IMG/VR virus record: IMGVR_UViG_3300023175_000222
Span: 1 to 22,010 of that record
Source of the DNA: a virus
Direction: 5' to 3' (one strand)
DNA length: 22,010 bases
Made by a program: the position numbers and the translations under genes. This document shows, piece by piece, positions 6,807 to 11,496 of the stretch. A model generated the notes under the pieces. The model searched no databases. It was not told the DNA's origin and worked only from the letters and a program-made list of their open reading frames with translations. Position 1 is the stretch's first letter; every line of letters begins with the position of its first letter.

Positions 6807-7006
6807 TGAGTGAATGGATGAAACGACTGATCAAGAAACACACATGTTTCTATTGTGGTGAGAAAGTCGATAAAGCAAACCTCTTCAAAGTAAAGTTACA
6901 AACTGCAGATGGTCCACATGAAGTTACTGCATGTAAACAATGCGGTAAAGATTTAAATGAAGTATTAATAGAGATAGAGAAGGTAAAGAATGATGAAATT
7001 TATTGA
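6806..7006 (+). CDS. Small zinc-ribbon protein
   Basis: Encodes 66 residues. CFYC (14-17) and, about 26 residues later, CKQC form two CxxC pairs expected to bind one zinc. The start is set by the TAATG overlap with the gene before. Such small zinc proteins in phages often bind DNA, RNA or host transcription proteins, but nothing here tells which. The end overlaps the next gene by 17 bases. Confidence 0.7.
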   Translation: MSEWMKRLIKKHTCFYCGEKVDKANLFKVKLQTADGPHEVTACKQCGKDLNEVLIEIEKVKNDEIY

Positions 7007-7277
7007 AACCCATAATAATCTCTTTGGTGAAGAGGGTGCTACGATTGAATACACAGTGCCTGATGATGCCAATCTTGATGAAGTACTAGAATCTTTTGTT
7101 GACTTTTTGCGTGGATGCGGTTATACTATTCCATATGAAAGTTATCTGAGTGTTGTTTCAGATTACGACGAAGAAAAACCCGAACAACGTGAATCATATC
7201 ACGACTACATGGGTCGTAGAATGAGAGAAGAAGATGACCGCATGGAACATTGGGGACAAGATGTGGATTTTGATTAA
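6990..7277 (+). CDS. Acidic protein of unknown function
   Basis: Encodes 95 residues (or 94 if the second ATG at 6993 is used; AAGG at about 6980 suits either). The product is strongly acidic, with an N-terminal region (ATIEYTVPDDANLDEVLESFVDFLRGCGY) that looks like a small alpha/beta domain and a C-terminal Asp/Glu/Arg-rich segment (YMGRRMREEDDRMEH). Its stop overlaps the gp62 start (TAATG), so the two are translationally coupled. A sigma70-like promoter lies inside it at 7099-7127. Confidence 0.65.
   Translation: MMKFIETHNNLFGEEGATIEYTVPDDANLDEVLESFVDFLRGCGYTIPYESYLSVVSDYDEEKPEQRESYHDYMGRRMREEDDRMEHWGQDVDFD
7099..7127 (+). promoter_or_regulatory. Candidate sigma70 promoter ahead of gp62
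   Basis: TTGACT at 7099-7104 and TATACT at 7122-7127 are spaced by 17 bases inside the acidic ORF. A transcript starting near 7134 would carry gp62 and possibly regA, restoring their expression independently of the inserted genes. Confidence 0.45.
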
Positions 7278-7678
7278 TGGCTAAGGAACACACACCTTTT
7301 GATTTCATGAATGCAGTATCTGAGTTTAAGAAAGATATCATTCGTGGGAACGACAATCCAGAAATGGCAGAGAAAGAATACGGTGAGTACATGTACATTA
7401 TCAACCGTGGTTTCTCTTACTTTGAAGATACTATTCTTCATGCAAACGAAATGAACCAGAGACCAGACATGTTTCCTATAGGTTCCTTTGACTACTATAA
7501 TGGTATGTTGAGGAAACGTAAACGGTTCTCTAAATGGCACAAGGCAGAACAGAATGATGACCTTGATGCAATCCAAGAAGTCTATCAATGCAATCGTACC
7601 GTTGCAAAACAATACTTGAAAGTTCTTAGTAAAGATCAACTAGAAGATGTTCACCAGAAGTTATTTGTAGGGGGTTAA
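7277..7678 (+). CDS. 62: Clamp loader small subunit (T4 gp62)
   Basis: Encodes 133 residues. The order PFDFMNAV, then NRGFSYFEDTILHANEMN, then RKRFSKWHK, and a C-terminal helix pair (AKQYLKVLSKDQLEDVHQKL) matches gp62 of T4-like marine phages, which are shorter than T4's 187-residue protein. Gp62 joins four gp44 subunits in the loader that opens gp45. No ATPase motif is present, as expected. It is separated from gp44 by four ORFs, unlike T4 where 44 and 62 adjoin. A hairpin at 7677-7704 follows directly. Confidence 0.85.
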   Translation: MAKEHTPFDFMNAVSEFKKDIIRGNDNPEMAEKEYGEYMYIINRGFSYFEDTILHANEMNQRPDMFPIGSFDYYNGMLRKRKRFSKWHKAEQNDDLDAIQEVYQCNRTVAKQYLKVLSKDQLEDVHQKLFVGG

Positions 7679-7721
7679 GTTATTTAAAATAATAAATAAC
7701 TTTTGTTGATAATGATCAACA
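7677..7721 (+). promoter_or_regulatory. Two tandem hairpins in the gp62-regA gap
   Basis: AAGTTATTT (7677-7685) pairs perfectly with AAATAACTT (7694-7702), overlapping the gp62 stop, and TGTTGAT (7704-7710) pairs with ATCAACA (7715-7721) around a 4-base loop. The first is AT-rich and followed by only a few T, so it is more likely an mRNA processing, stability or pausing element than a strong terminator. It lies upstream of regA and could influence it. Confidence 0.5.
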
Positions 7722-7763
7722 CCACCCATAACAAATAAATTATAAAAAAGGTGAACATGTATT

Positions 7764-8165
7764 ATGAACGAAGATATTTTTAAGGGCGTTGGTGTAGAGA
7801 TTGAACTACCTTCCGATGACAGTTTTTTAAAAGTAAAAGAGACACTAACTCGTATCGGTATTTCATCACGCAAGGAAAAAAGGCTGTACCAATCTTGTCA
7901 TATTTTGCACAAGAAGGGTAGGTATTCCATTTTACACTTCAAAGAATTATTCATCCTCGACGGTAAGACAAACACATTCACAGACGAAGACTTGTCGAGA
8001 AGAAACACAATTGTCAATCTATTAGAGGAATGGGATCTTATTAGGATCATCGACAAGGAAAAAACCAAAGACCCTGTCGCTCCTCTAAATCACATTAAAA
8101 TCATTTCGTATAAAGAAAAAGGTGATTGGGACTTGACCGTAAAATATAATATCGGTAGAAAATAA
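7764..8165 (+). CDS. regA: RegA translational repressor of early genes
   Basis: Encodes 133 residues (T4 RegA: 122). The segment FLKVKETLTRIGIS ... LYQSCHILHKKGRY ... LHFKELFILDG is almost superimposable on T4 RegA (FLKVKETLTRMGIA ... LYQSCHILQKKGLY), as are the LLEEWDLIRI and C-terminal KYNIGR regions. RegA binds AU-rich initiation regions of early phage mRNAs, including its own, and blocks ribosomes. AAGGTG at about 7748-7753 is the ribosome site. The AT-rich leader with two hairpins is a plausible place for autoregulation. Confidence 0.95.
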   Translation: MNEDIFKGVGVEIELPSDDSFLKVKETLTRIGISSRKEKRLYQSCHILHKKGRYSILHFKELFILDGKTNTFTDEDLSRRNTIVNLLEEWDLIRIIDKEKTKDPVAPLNHIKIISYKEKGDWDLTVKYNIGRK

Positions 8166-8172
8166 AAAATTA

Positions 8173-8203
8173 TTGACATTTGGCAGAAAATGTGTTATAA
8201 ATA
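8173..8203 (+). promoter_or_regulatory. Combined sigma70-like and T4 late promoter for hsp20
   Basis: TTGACA (8173-8178), a 17-base spacer and TATAAA (8196-8201) fit sigma70; the same -10 is part of an exact T4 late element TATAAATA (8196-8203). The start would fall near 8208 for either polymerase form, allowing both early and late expression. Confidence 0.75.
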
Positions 8204-8204
8204 G

Positions 8205-8257
8205 ATGCGAACGCCGAAAGGGTTCGCATTTACTTTAATCTTGCTTTAAAAGGAGAT
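8205..8257 (+). promoter_or_regulatory. Structured hsp20 leader with a ROSE-like RNA thermometer hairpin
   Basis: The first hairpin is ATGCGAAC (8205-8212) with GTTCGCAT (8222-8229), closed by CC-GAAA-GG with one bulged G; if transcription starts near 8208, five outer pairs remain. The second is 8238-8246 with 8250-8257: AUCU pairs with AGAU, U8242 with G8253, G8243 bulges, and CUU pairs with AAG around a 3-base loop. This buries the AAGGAG ribosome site (8250-8255) and contains UUGCU (8241-8245) opposite AGGA (8251-8254), the signature of ROSE thermometers that control small heat-shock genes in proteobacteria. Confidence 0.65.
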
Positions 8258-8263
8258 AACGCT

Positions 8264-8707
8264 ATGAATAGAGCACATTTTAATACACTATCACCATATG
8301 CTGTTGGCTTTGATCGTATGATCGACAGAATTTTTGACCATCAAGATCAAGCAACAGGTTTCCCACCATTTAATATTGTAAAGAGAACGGATACTGACTT
8401 CCGAATTGAACTTGCGCTTGCAGGTTACAAGGAAGAAGACTTGGATATTCAATATCAAGAAAGTGTCTTGACTATTACTGGTGATAAGGACAAGTCAACT
8501 GATGATGAAGGATATATCCATCGTGGTATTTCTGGTCGTAAGTTCACTCGCAAATTTACGCTTGCGGATGACATTATTGTTCAAGATGCGGTTTTGGAAG
8601 ATGGTATGTTGACAATTCGTCTGGAAAGAATTATTCCAGAAGAGAAACGTCCACGTACTATTGGTATTAACACCAACATTCAAAAGTCTTTCCTTACAGA
8701 AGACTAA
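8264..8707 (+). CDS. hsp20: Small heat-shock protein, IbpA-like Hsp20
   Basis: Encodes 147 residues. The start (LSPYAVGFDRMIDRIF) is like bacterial IbpA/class A small heat-shock proteins, followed by an alpha-crystallin domain (about 37-130): PPFNIVK, FRIELALAGYKEEDLDI, LTITGDK, YIHRGISGRKFTRKFTLAD, LEDGMLTIRLER. Such proteins are ATP-independent holdases that keep unfolding proteins soluble; in phages they may protect virion assembly or replication proteins. AAGGAG lies 8 bases before the ATG. The gene is a single unit with its own dual promoter, a structured leader and a strong terminator. Confidence 0.95.
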   Translation: MNRAHFNTLSPYAVGFDRMIDRIFDHQDQATGFPPFNIVKRTDTDFRIELALAGYKEEDLDIQYQESVLTITGDKDKSTDDEGYIHRGISGRKFTRKFTLADDIIVQDAVLEDGMLTIRLERIIPEEKRPRTIGINTNIQKSFLTED

Positions 8708-8712
8708 TACTC

Positions 8713-8740
8713 AGAGGGTTCTTCGGAACCCTCTTTTTTT
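8713..8740 (+). terminator. Strong terminator after hsp20
   Basis: A 9-bp perfect stem (AGAGGGTTC with GAACCCTCT), a UUCG tetraloop at 8722-8725 and a T run to 8740: a textbook intrinsic terminator. Confidence 0.95.
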
Positions 8741-8748
8741 GTTACATG

Positions 8749-8777
8749 GGCACGAGGTAAAGTCGTGTCTTTTTTTT
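8749..8777 (+). terminator. Second, tandem terminator ahead of the PiT-like gene
   Basis: GGCACGA (8749-8755) pairs with TCGTGTC (8763-8769; one G-U pair) around a 7-base loop and is followed by eight T (8770-8777). It lies between the hsp20 terminator and the transporter gene, with no clear promoter in the remaining 45 bases. Confidence 0.8.
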
Positions 8778-8787
8778 GTATGTAAGC

Positions 8788-8804
8788 AACGATGTAAAGT
8801 CGTT
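8788..8804 (+). repeat. Repeated hairpin core in the PiT-like leader
   Basis: AACGA (8788-8792) pairs with TCGTT (8800-8804) around TGTAAAG. The core repeats the hairpin just upstream: ACGAGGTAAAGTCGT (8752-8766) and ACGATGTAAAGTCGT (8789-8803) differ at one base. The arms can pair within or between copies, so alternative folds are possible. Confidence 0.6.
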
Positions 8805-8822
8805 AAACATAAGGAGAAGTAG

Positions 8823-9785
8823 ATGGAACTACTAACTTTATGGAGCCTTGTTGGGTTCCTACTGGCTGCGTATGCGGTCATTGCCAATGATTCAGTACAA
8901 ACTCTCGGTACTTGGATGGCATCAAATAATGAGAGATTTAACTATAAAACACTTTGGATTGCCGCCTCGGCAGTTCTACTTGCGACACTCTGGTATGGTT
9001 GGAGTGTCAACGGAGGCGACATCTCATATGGTCGTCTAAACAAGATACCATGGCAAGAAGTTCAGTGGTATCACGCTGCAGCACCTGCAATTCTAGTTGC
9101 ACTTACTCGTATCGGTGTCCCAGTATCAACATCCTTCCTAGTATTATCTGTATTCGCTTCGACATTTGTGTTGGAGAAAATGTTGATGAAATCAATTATG
9201 GGATATGGTGTTGCCGCCGCCTTTGCTTATGCGGTGTGGTTTGCAATCAATAAGTTTGCACACAAATGGTTCGACGAAACTCAACCAGTTAGTGAGGGCA
9301 ATAAAAAGTTCTGGCTAATTGCTCAGTGGGTTGCAACAGGTGGATTGTGGTGGACTTGGTTGTCACATGACATGGCAAACATCGCAGTGTTCTTACCACG
9401 TCAAGTCCCAGTAGATCTGATGATACTCATTTCATTTGTATTTGTTGCAGGACTGTTCTTCATGTTCAGAGAACGTGGGGGTAAGATTCAACAAATTGTT
9501 TTAGAGAAACACAACACACGATATGTTCGTTCAGCGACATTGATTGACTTGTTCTATTGGTTGTGTTTGTACTTCTTCAAGGAACTGAATGATATTCCCA
9601 TGTCGACAACATGGGTCTTCGTTGGTCTACTTGCAGGACGTGAACTTGCAATGGCAACATACTTCGGTAAAAAGAAAACCAAATCTGTATTCCCATTGGT
9701 TGCAAAGGATTTTGGTAAAATGATGGTAGGACTTGGAGCATCAGTCGCATTGGTTTTATTTGTTCATTATATTATTAATCCTTGA
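8823..9785 (+). CDS. PiT/PHO4-family phosphate-transporter-like membrane protein
   Basis: Encodes 320 mostly hydrophobic residues with roughly eight to ten membrane helices. PiT carriers have two related halves, each with a G-x-N-D-x-A-N loop and a P-V-S-T-T loop. Here both halves are seen: AND at 21-23 with LGT following, PVSTS at 100-104; then SHDMAN at 181-186 and PMSTTW at 259-264. The first Gly and some other family residues are changed, so it may carry another anion or be altered in activity. Inorganic phosphate uptake coupled to Na+ or H+ would feed phage DNA synthesis in phosphate-poor seawater (inference). AAGGAG (8811-8816) precedes the ATG. Two tandem terminators and a repeated hairpin lie upstream and no Pho box was found. 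Confidence 0.75.
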   Translation: MELLTLWSLVGFLLAAYAVIANDSVQTLGTWMASNNERFNYKTLWIAASAVLLATLWYGWSVNGGDISYGRLNKIPWQEVQWYHAAAPAILVALTRIGVPVSTSFLVLSVFASTFVLEKMLMKSIMGYGVAAAFAYAVWFAINKFAHKWFDETQPVSEGNKKFWLIAQWVATGGLWWTWLSHDMANIAVFLPRQVPVDLMILISFVFVAGLFFMFRERGGKIQQIVLEKHNTRYVRSATLIDLFYWLCLYFFKELNDIPMSTTWVFVGLLAGRELAMATYFGKKKTKSVFPLVAKDFGKMMVGLGASVALVLFVHYIINP

Positions 9786-9812
9786 CTTCTAACTGAAGAT
9801 ATGATATAAATA
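9783..9812 (+). promoter_or_regulatory. T4 late promoter with sigma70-like -35, before the helical gene pair
   Basis: An exact TATAAATA lies at 9805-9812. TTGACT at 9783-9788 is 16 bases upstream of TATAAA, so host-type recognition is also possible, as at the hsp20 promoter. Predicted start near 9818. Confidence 0.75.
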
Positions 9813-9820
9813 TACTCTGT

Positions 9821-9845
9821 AGCGCATAAAACAAAAATATGCGCT
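9821..9845 (+). promoter_or_regulatory. 5'-terminal mRNA hairpin
   Basis: AGCGCAT (9821-9827) pairs perfectly with ATGCGCT (9839-9845) around an A-rich loop, a few bases after the predicted start. The rest of the leader (ACACACACAAACAC then AGGAG) is unstructured. Probably protects the mRNA 5' end, as at the hsp20 unit. Confidence 0.6.
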
Positions 9846-9881
9846 GCATCGTATAAACACACACAAACACAGGAGAAGATT

Positions 9882-10094
9882 ATGTTTTCAACAGACTATT
9901 TGTCGAACGTATGGATCGACGCAGTACAAAACGCAAAAACAACTTGGGTAAACACTTGGGTTAAAGATGAAGCAATGAGTGCGCCTCTGCACGAGTTCAT
10001 CAAATTGCAAACAGAATTCACAAAAGAAGCAATGAAACATACCACTGCATTTTCTAATGCAGCAGGTTCAGCTATGGCGAAGATGGTAAAATGA
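9882..10094 (+). CDS. Small helical, phasin-like protein
   Basis: Encodes 70 residues with AGGAG upstream at about 9870. It is predicted to be nearly all amphipathic helix: WIDAVQNAKTTWVNTWVKDE, then FIKLQTEFTKEAMKHTTAF and an Ala/Gly-rich end. Spacing of Trp, Phe and Ala resembles short phasin or helical-bundle proteins that coat polymer granules, but homology is only suggestive. It is the first gene of a late unit and is coupled to the next by an ATGATG overlap. Abundant late expression is implied by the promoter, 5' hairpin and good ribosome site. Confidence 0.6.
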   Translation: MFSTDYLSNVWIDAVQNAKTTWVNTWVKDEAMSAPLHEFIKLQTEFTKEAMKHTTAFSNAAGSAMAKMVK

Positions 10095-10315
10095 TGGCGA
10101 ATAAAAACCCTTTTGAAATTAGATCTGAAATGTTACAACTTGCAAAAGACTATATGGATCAACAGTATCACATGAACCGTGAGTTTACGGAAAAAATGTT
10201 TGAAGCGGGTAAAGTTGCAATGGAAGAATATAAAGAAGCAACTAAAATGTATTCCATGGAAGAACTAATGGAAAAAGCAAAGGAAATGTATAGTTTCGTT
10301 TCTAAAAAAGAATAA
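10091..10315 (+). CDS. Conserved small helical protein of T4-like marine phages
   Basis: Encodes 74 residues (73 from the second ATG at 10094). The pattern NPFEIRSEMLQLAKDYMDQQY, then a variable charged helix, then MYSMEELMEKAKEMYSFVSKK fits a family I recall from T4-like cyanophages, function unknown. Strongly helical and charged, no membrane segment. It shares transcription and coupled translation with the phasin-like gene and is followed by a strong terminator. Confidence 0.7.
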   Translation: MMANKNPFEIRSEMLQLAKDYMDQQYHMNREFTEKMFEAGKVAMEEYKEATKMYSMEELMEKAKEMYSFVSKKE

Positions 10316-10318
10316 ATC

Positions 10319-10345
10319 AAAGGGGATCTTCGGATCCCCTTTTTT
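10319..10345 (+). terminator. Strong terminator after the helical gene pair
   Basis: AAAGGGGATC pairs with GATCCCCTTT around a UUCG tetraloop (10329-10332), and T runs on to 10345. Same design as the hsp20 terminator. Confidence 0.95.
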
Positions 10346-10392
10346 CTTGCGTTATGTTGTCACTATTGCGTTTTTCGCATAACAGGTTTCTC

Positions 10393-10419
10393 AAATTGGT
10401 CACCCTTACTGACCAATTT
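10393..10419. repeat. 10-bp perfect inverted repeat
   Basis: AAATTGGTCA (10393-10402) and TGACCAATTT (10410-10419) flank CCCTTAC. There is no T tract beyond the arm, so it is not a clear terminator on this strand; an operator, a processing site or a weak bidirectional terminator are possible. A second looser repeat, GTTATG (10351-10356) with CATAAC (10378-10383), precedes it. Confidence 0.55.
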
Positions 10420-10424
10420 CTGTA

Positions 10425-10432
10425 CTAAATAA
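10425..10432 (+). promoter_or_regulatory. Weak late-promoter-like element before DUF1127
   Basis: CTAAATAA keeps the TAAATA core of the T4 late element but not its first bases. It lies just downstream of the inverted repeat and about 20 bases before the leader ORF, the right place for a promoter, but the match is imperfect. Confidence 0.35.
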
Positions 10433-10450
10433 ATGTGTATAAGGAGTAAA

Positions 10451-10501
10451 ATGCAGACGGTGTTCTGCGCTCGGATCACATCATACATTTATCACATTTA
10501 G
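10451..10501 (+). CDS. Candidate 16-codon leader peptide
   Basis: AAGGAG (10441-10446) is followed by four bases and an ATG that opens the frame MQTVFCARITSYIYHI, ending at TAG 10499-10501. The stop codon is part of the TAGGAG ribosome site of the DUF1127 gene, so ribosomes terminating here would sit on the next initiation site. A short hairpin, GCAGA (10453-10457) with TCTGC (10464-10468), lies inside. This could be a regulatory leader or a translational coupling device. No family is recognisable at this length and the frame could be chance. Confidence 0.4.
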   Translation: MQTVFCARITSYIYHI

Positions 10502-10511
10502 GAGAAAACAG

Positions 10512-10757
10512 ATGACACACGTTGTACTGTCAGTAACAAGCATGTTTAACGCATGGCAAGAAGGTGTTTATTCCTTCATCAAAGAAGTCGCAGTCAAATA
10601 TAAGGCTCGTAGACTTGCAAAAGAAACAATCAATCAACTACAAGGTCTAAATGATCGTGAACTCGCAGACATGGGTTTGCATCGTGGAATGATTCGTCAA
10701 CTTGCAGAAGAACATTATCAAGCAGAAGTAAACAAAAACCTGAACGGATGGGTATAA
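10512..10757 (+). CDS. DUF1127 (YjiS-like) protein
   Basis: Encodes 81 residues. The second half, LQGLNDRELADMGLHRGMIRQLAEE (about 43-67), is the DUF1127 signature (L-x-x-L-x-D-R-x-L-x-D-x-G-x-x-R), preceded by an Arg/Lys-rich helix. DUF1127 proteins are small, basic and common in alphaproteobacteria, where some bind RNA or affect phosphate and carbon metabolism; the role of a phage copy is open. The ribosome site is TAGGAG, overlapping the leader ORF stop. The end overlaps the following small gene. Confidence 0.85.
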   Translation: MTHVVLSVTSMFNAWQEGVYSFIKEVAVKYKARRLAKETINQLQGLNDRELADMGLHRGMIRQLAEEHYQAEVNKNLNGWV

Positions 10758-10936
10758 CAATGGACGCAGTAATGAAATACACATTCGCACCACTATCAGG
10801 ATTTTGGTCAGGGTTCAGCAATTTTTGTGAAGTCGCTGGATACGCACGTGCAGCTTCGCACTTGTCGTCACTAGGATATTACGAAGAAGCAAAACATTGC
10901 ATGATGCAAGTAAATAAATTGAGATCTCGCAAATAA
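10748..10936 (+). CDS. Small partner of the DUF1127 protein
   Basis: Encodes 62 residues from the ATG at 10748 (overlapping the DUF1127 end by 10 bases) or 58 from the ATG at 10760. The segment EVAGYARAASHLSSLGYYEEAKHCMMQVNKLR resembles helical Y-x-R-A-x-x-x-L-x-x-x-G-x-x-x-E-A segments near DUF1127 proteins in alphaproteobacteria, so the two may act together (inference). No signal peptide; the N-terminal part is aromatic and could touch the membrane. Confidence 0.65.
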   Translation: MGITMDAVMKYTFAPLSGFWSGFSNFCEVAGYARAASHLSSLGYYEEAKHCMMQVNKLRSRK

Positions 10937-10968
10937 TCCTCATAAATATTTGTGAGGATATCACAAAT
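10936..10968 (+). promoter_or_regulatory. Mutually exclusive hairpins before the HNH gene
   Basis: ATCCTCA (10936-10942) pairs with TGAGGAT (10953-10959), and ATTTGTGA (10948-10955) pairs with TCACAAAT (10961-10968). Both are perfect and share 10953-10955, so only one can form at a time. CATAAATA (10941-10948), one base off the late consensus, lies in the first. The second ends five bases before AGGAG (10973-10977). Confidence 0.5.
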
Positions 10969-10983
10969 TAGTAGGAGAAAAAC

Positions 10984-11496
10984 GTGTCCGATGTTCTGGT
11001 ACTTAATGCAGACGGTCAACCTATAAACTTTTTACCTCTAAGTACTATCAAATGGAAAGACGCAATCACCTACATGTGGATGGATAAGGTGCATGTCTTA
11101 GACTGGTACGACGACTGGATGGTTCGAAGTCCCAGTTGGGAAACCAAGGTCCCCGCCGTAATCATGATGAAAGAAATGATGCGGAAGAAGGGTAGACCTC
11201 GGTTTTCCAAGACGAACCTTTATATTCGAGACATGTACACTTGTCAATATTGTTTCGAACGGTTTCCACGGAGTTACCTTACTTTAGATCATGTACTCCC
11301 CATATCCAAAGGTGGGAAAACACATTGGGAAAACATCGTCGCCGCATGTGGACCCTGTAATACCAAAAAAGGCGACAAACTTATCTCCCCCAAAATTAAA
11401 CCACACGAACCAGGCTACTACGAACTGGTACGCAAAAAGAAACAGATCGACAATGTCGAACTGAAACATCCTAGTTGGGAAATGTATTTGGGTTAG
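10984..11496 (+). CDS. HNH endonuclease
   Basis: Encodes 170 residues from a GTG start, with AGGAG six bases upstream. Residues 87-90 (CQYC) and 122-125 (CGPC) bind the structural zinc; DH at 102-103, N117 and N126 fit the HNH core (LTLDHVLPISKGG ... WENIVAACGPCNTKKG). The N-terminal part (VLNADGQPINFLPLSTIKWKDAI ... VRSPSWE) is of a type I know from free-standing HNH proteins of alphaproteobacteria, so it may come from a host. It probably nicks or cuts DNA, as a homing-type or packaging-related enzyme; the target is unknown. Its stop overlaps the convergent tape measure stop within TTAG. Confidence 0.9.
   Translation: MSDVLVLNADGQPINFLPLSTIKWKDAITYMWMDKVHVLDWYDDWMVRSPSWETKVPAVIMMKEMMRKKGRPRFSKTNLYIRDMYTCQYCFERFPRSYLTLDHVLPISKGGKTHWENIVAACGPCNTKKGDKLISPKIKPHEPGYYELVRKKKQIDNVELKHPSWEMYLG

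Noticed and set aside
8741-8822. Pho box before the PiT-like gene
   Set aside because: The repeated GTAAAGTCGT elements are 37 bases apart and do not resemble the 11-base-spaced CTGTCAT repeats of a Pho box.
11118-11140. GGTTCGAAGTCCC, resembling a tRNA T-arm
   Set aside because: It is inside the HNH coding sequence and no acceptor or anticodon arms are found around it.
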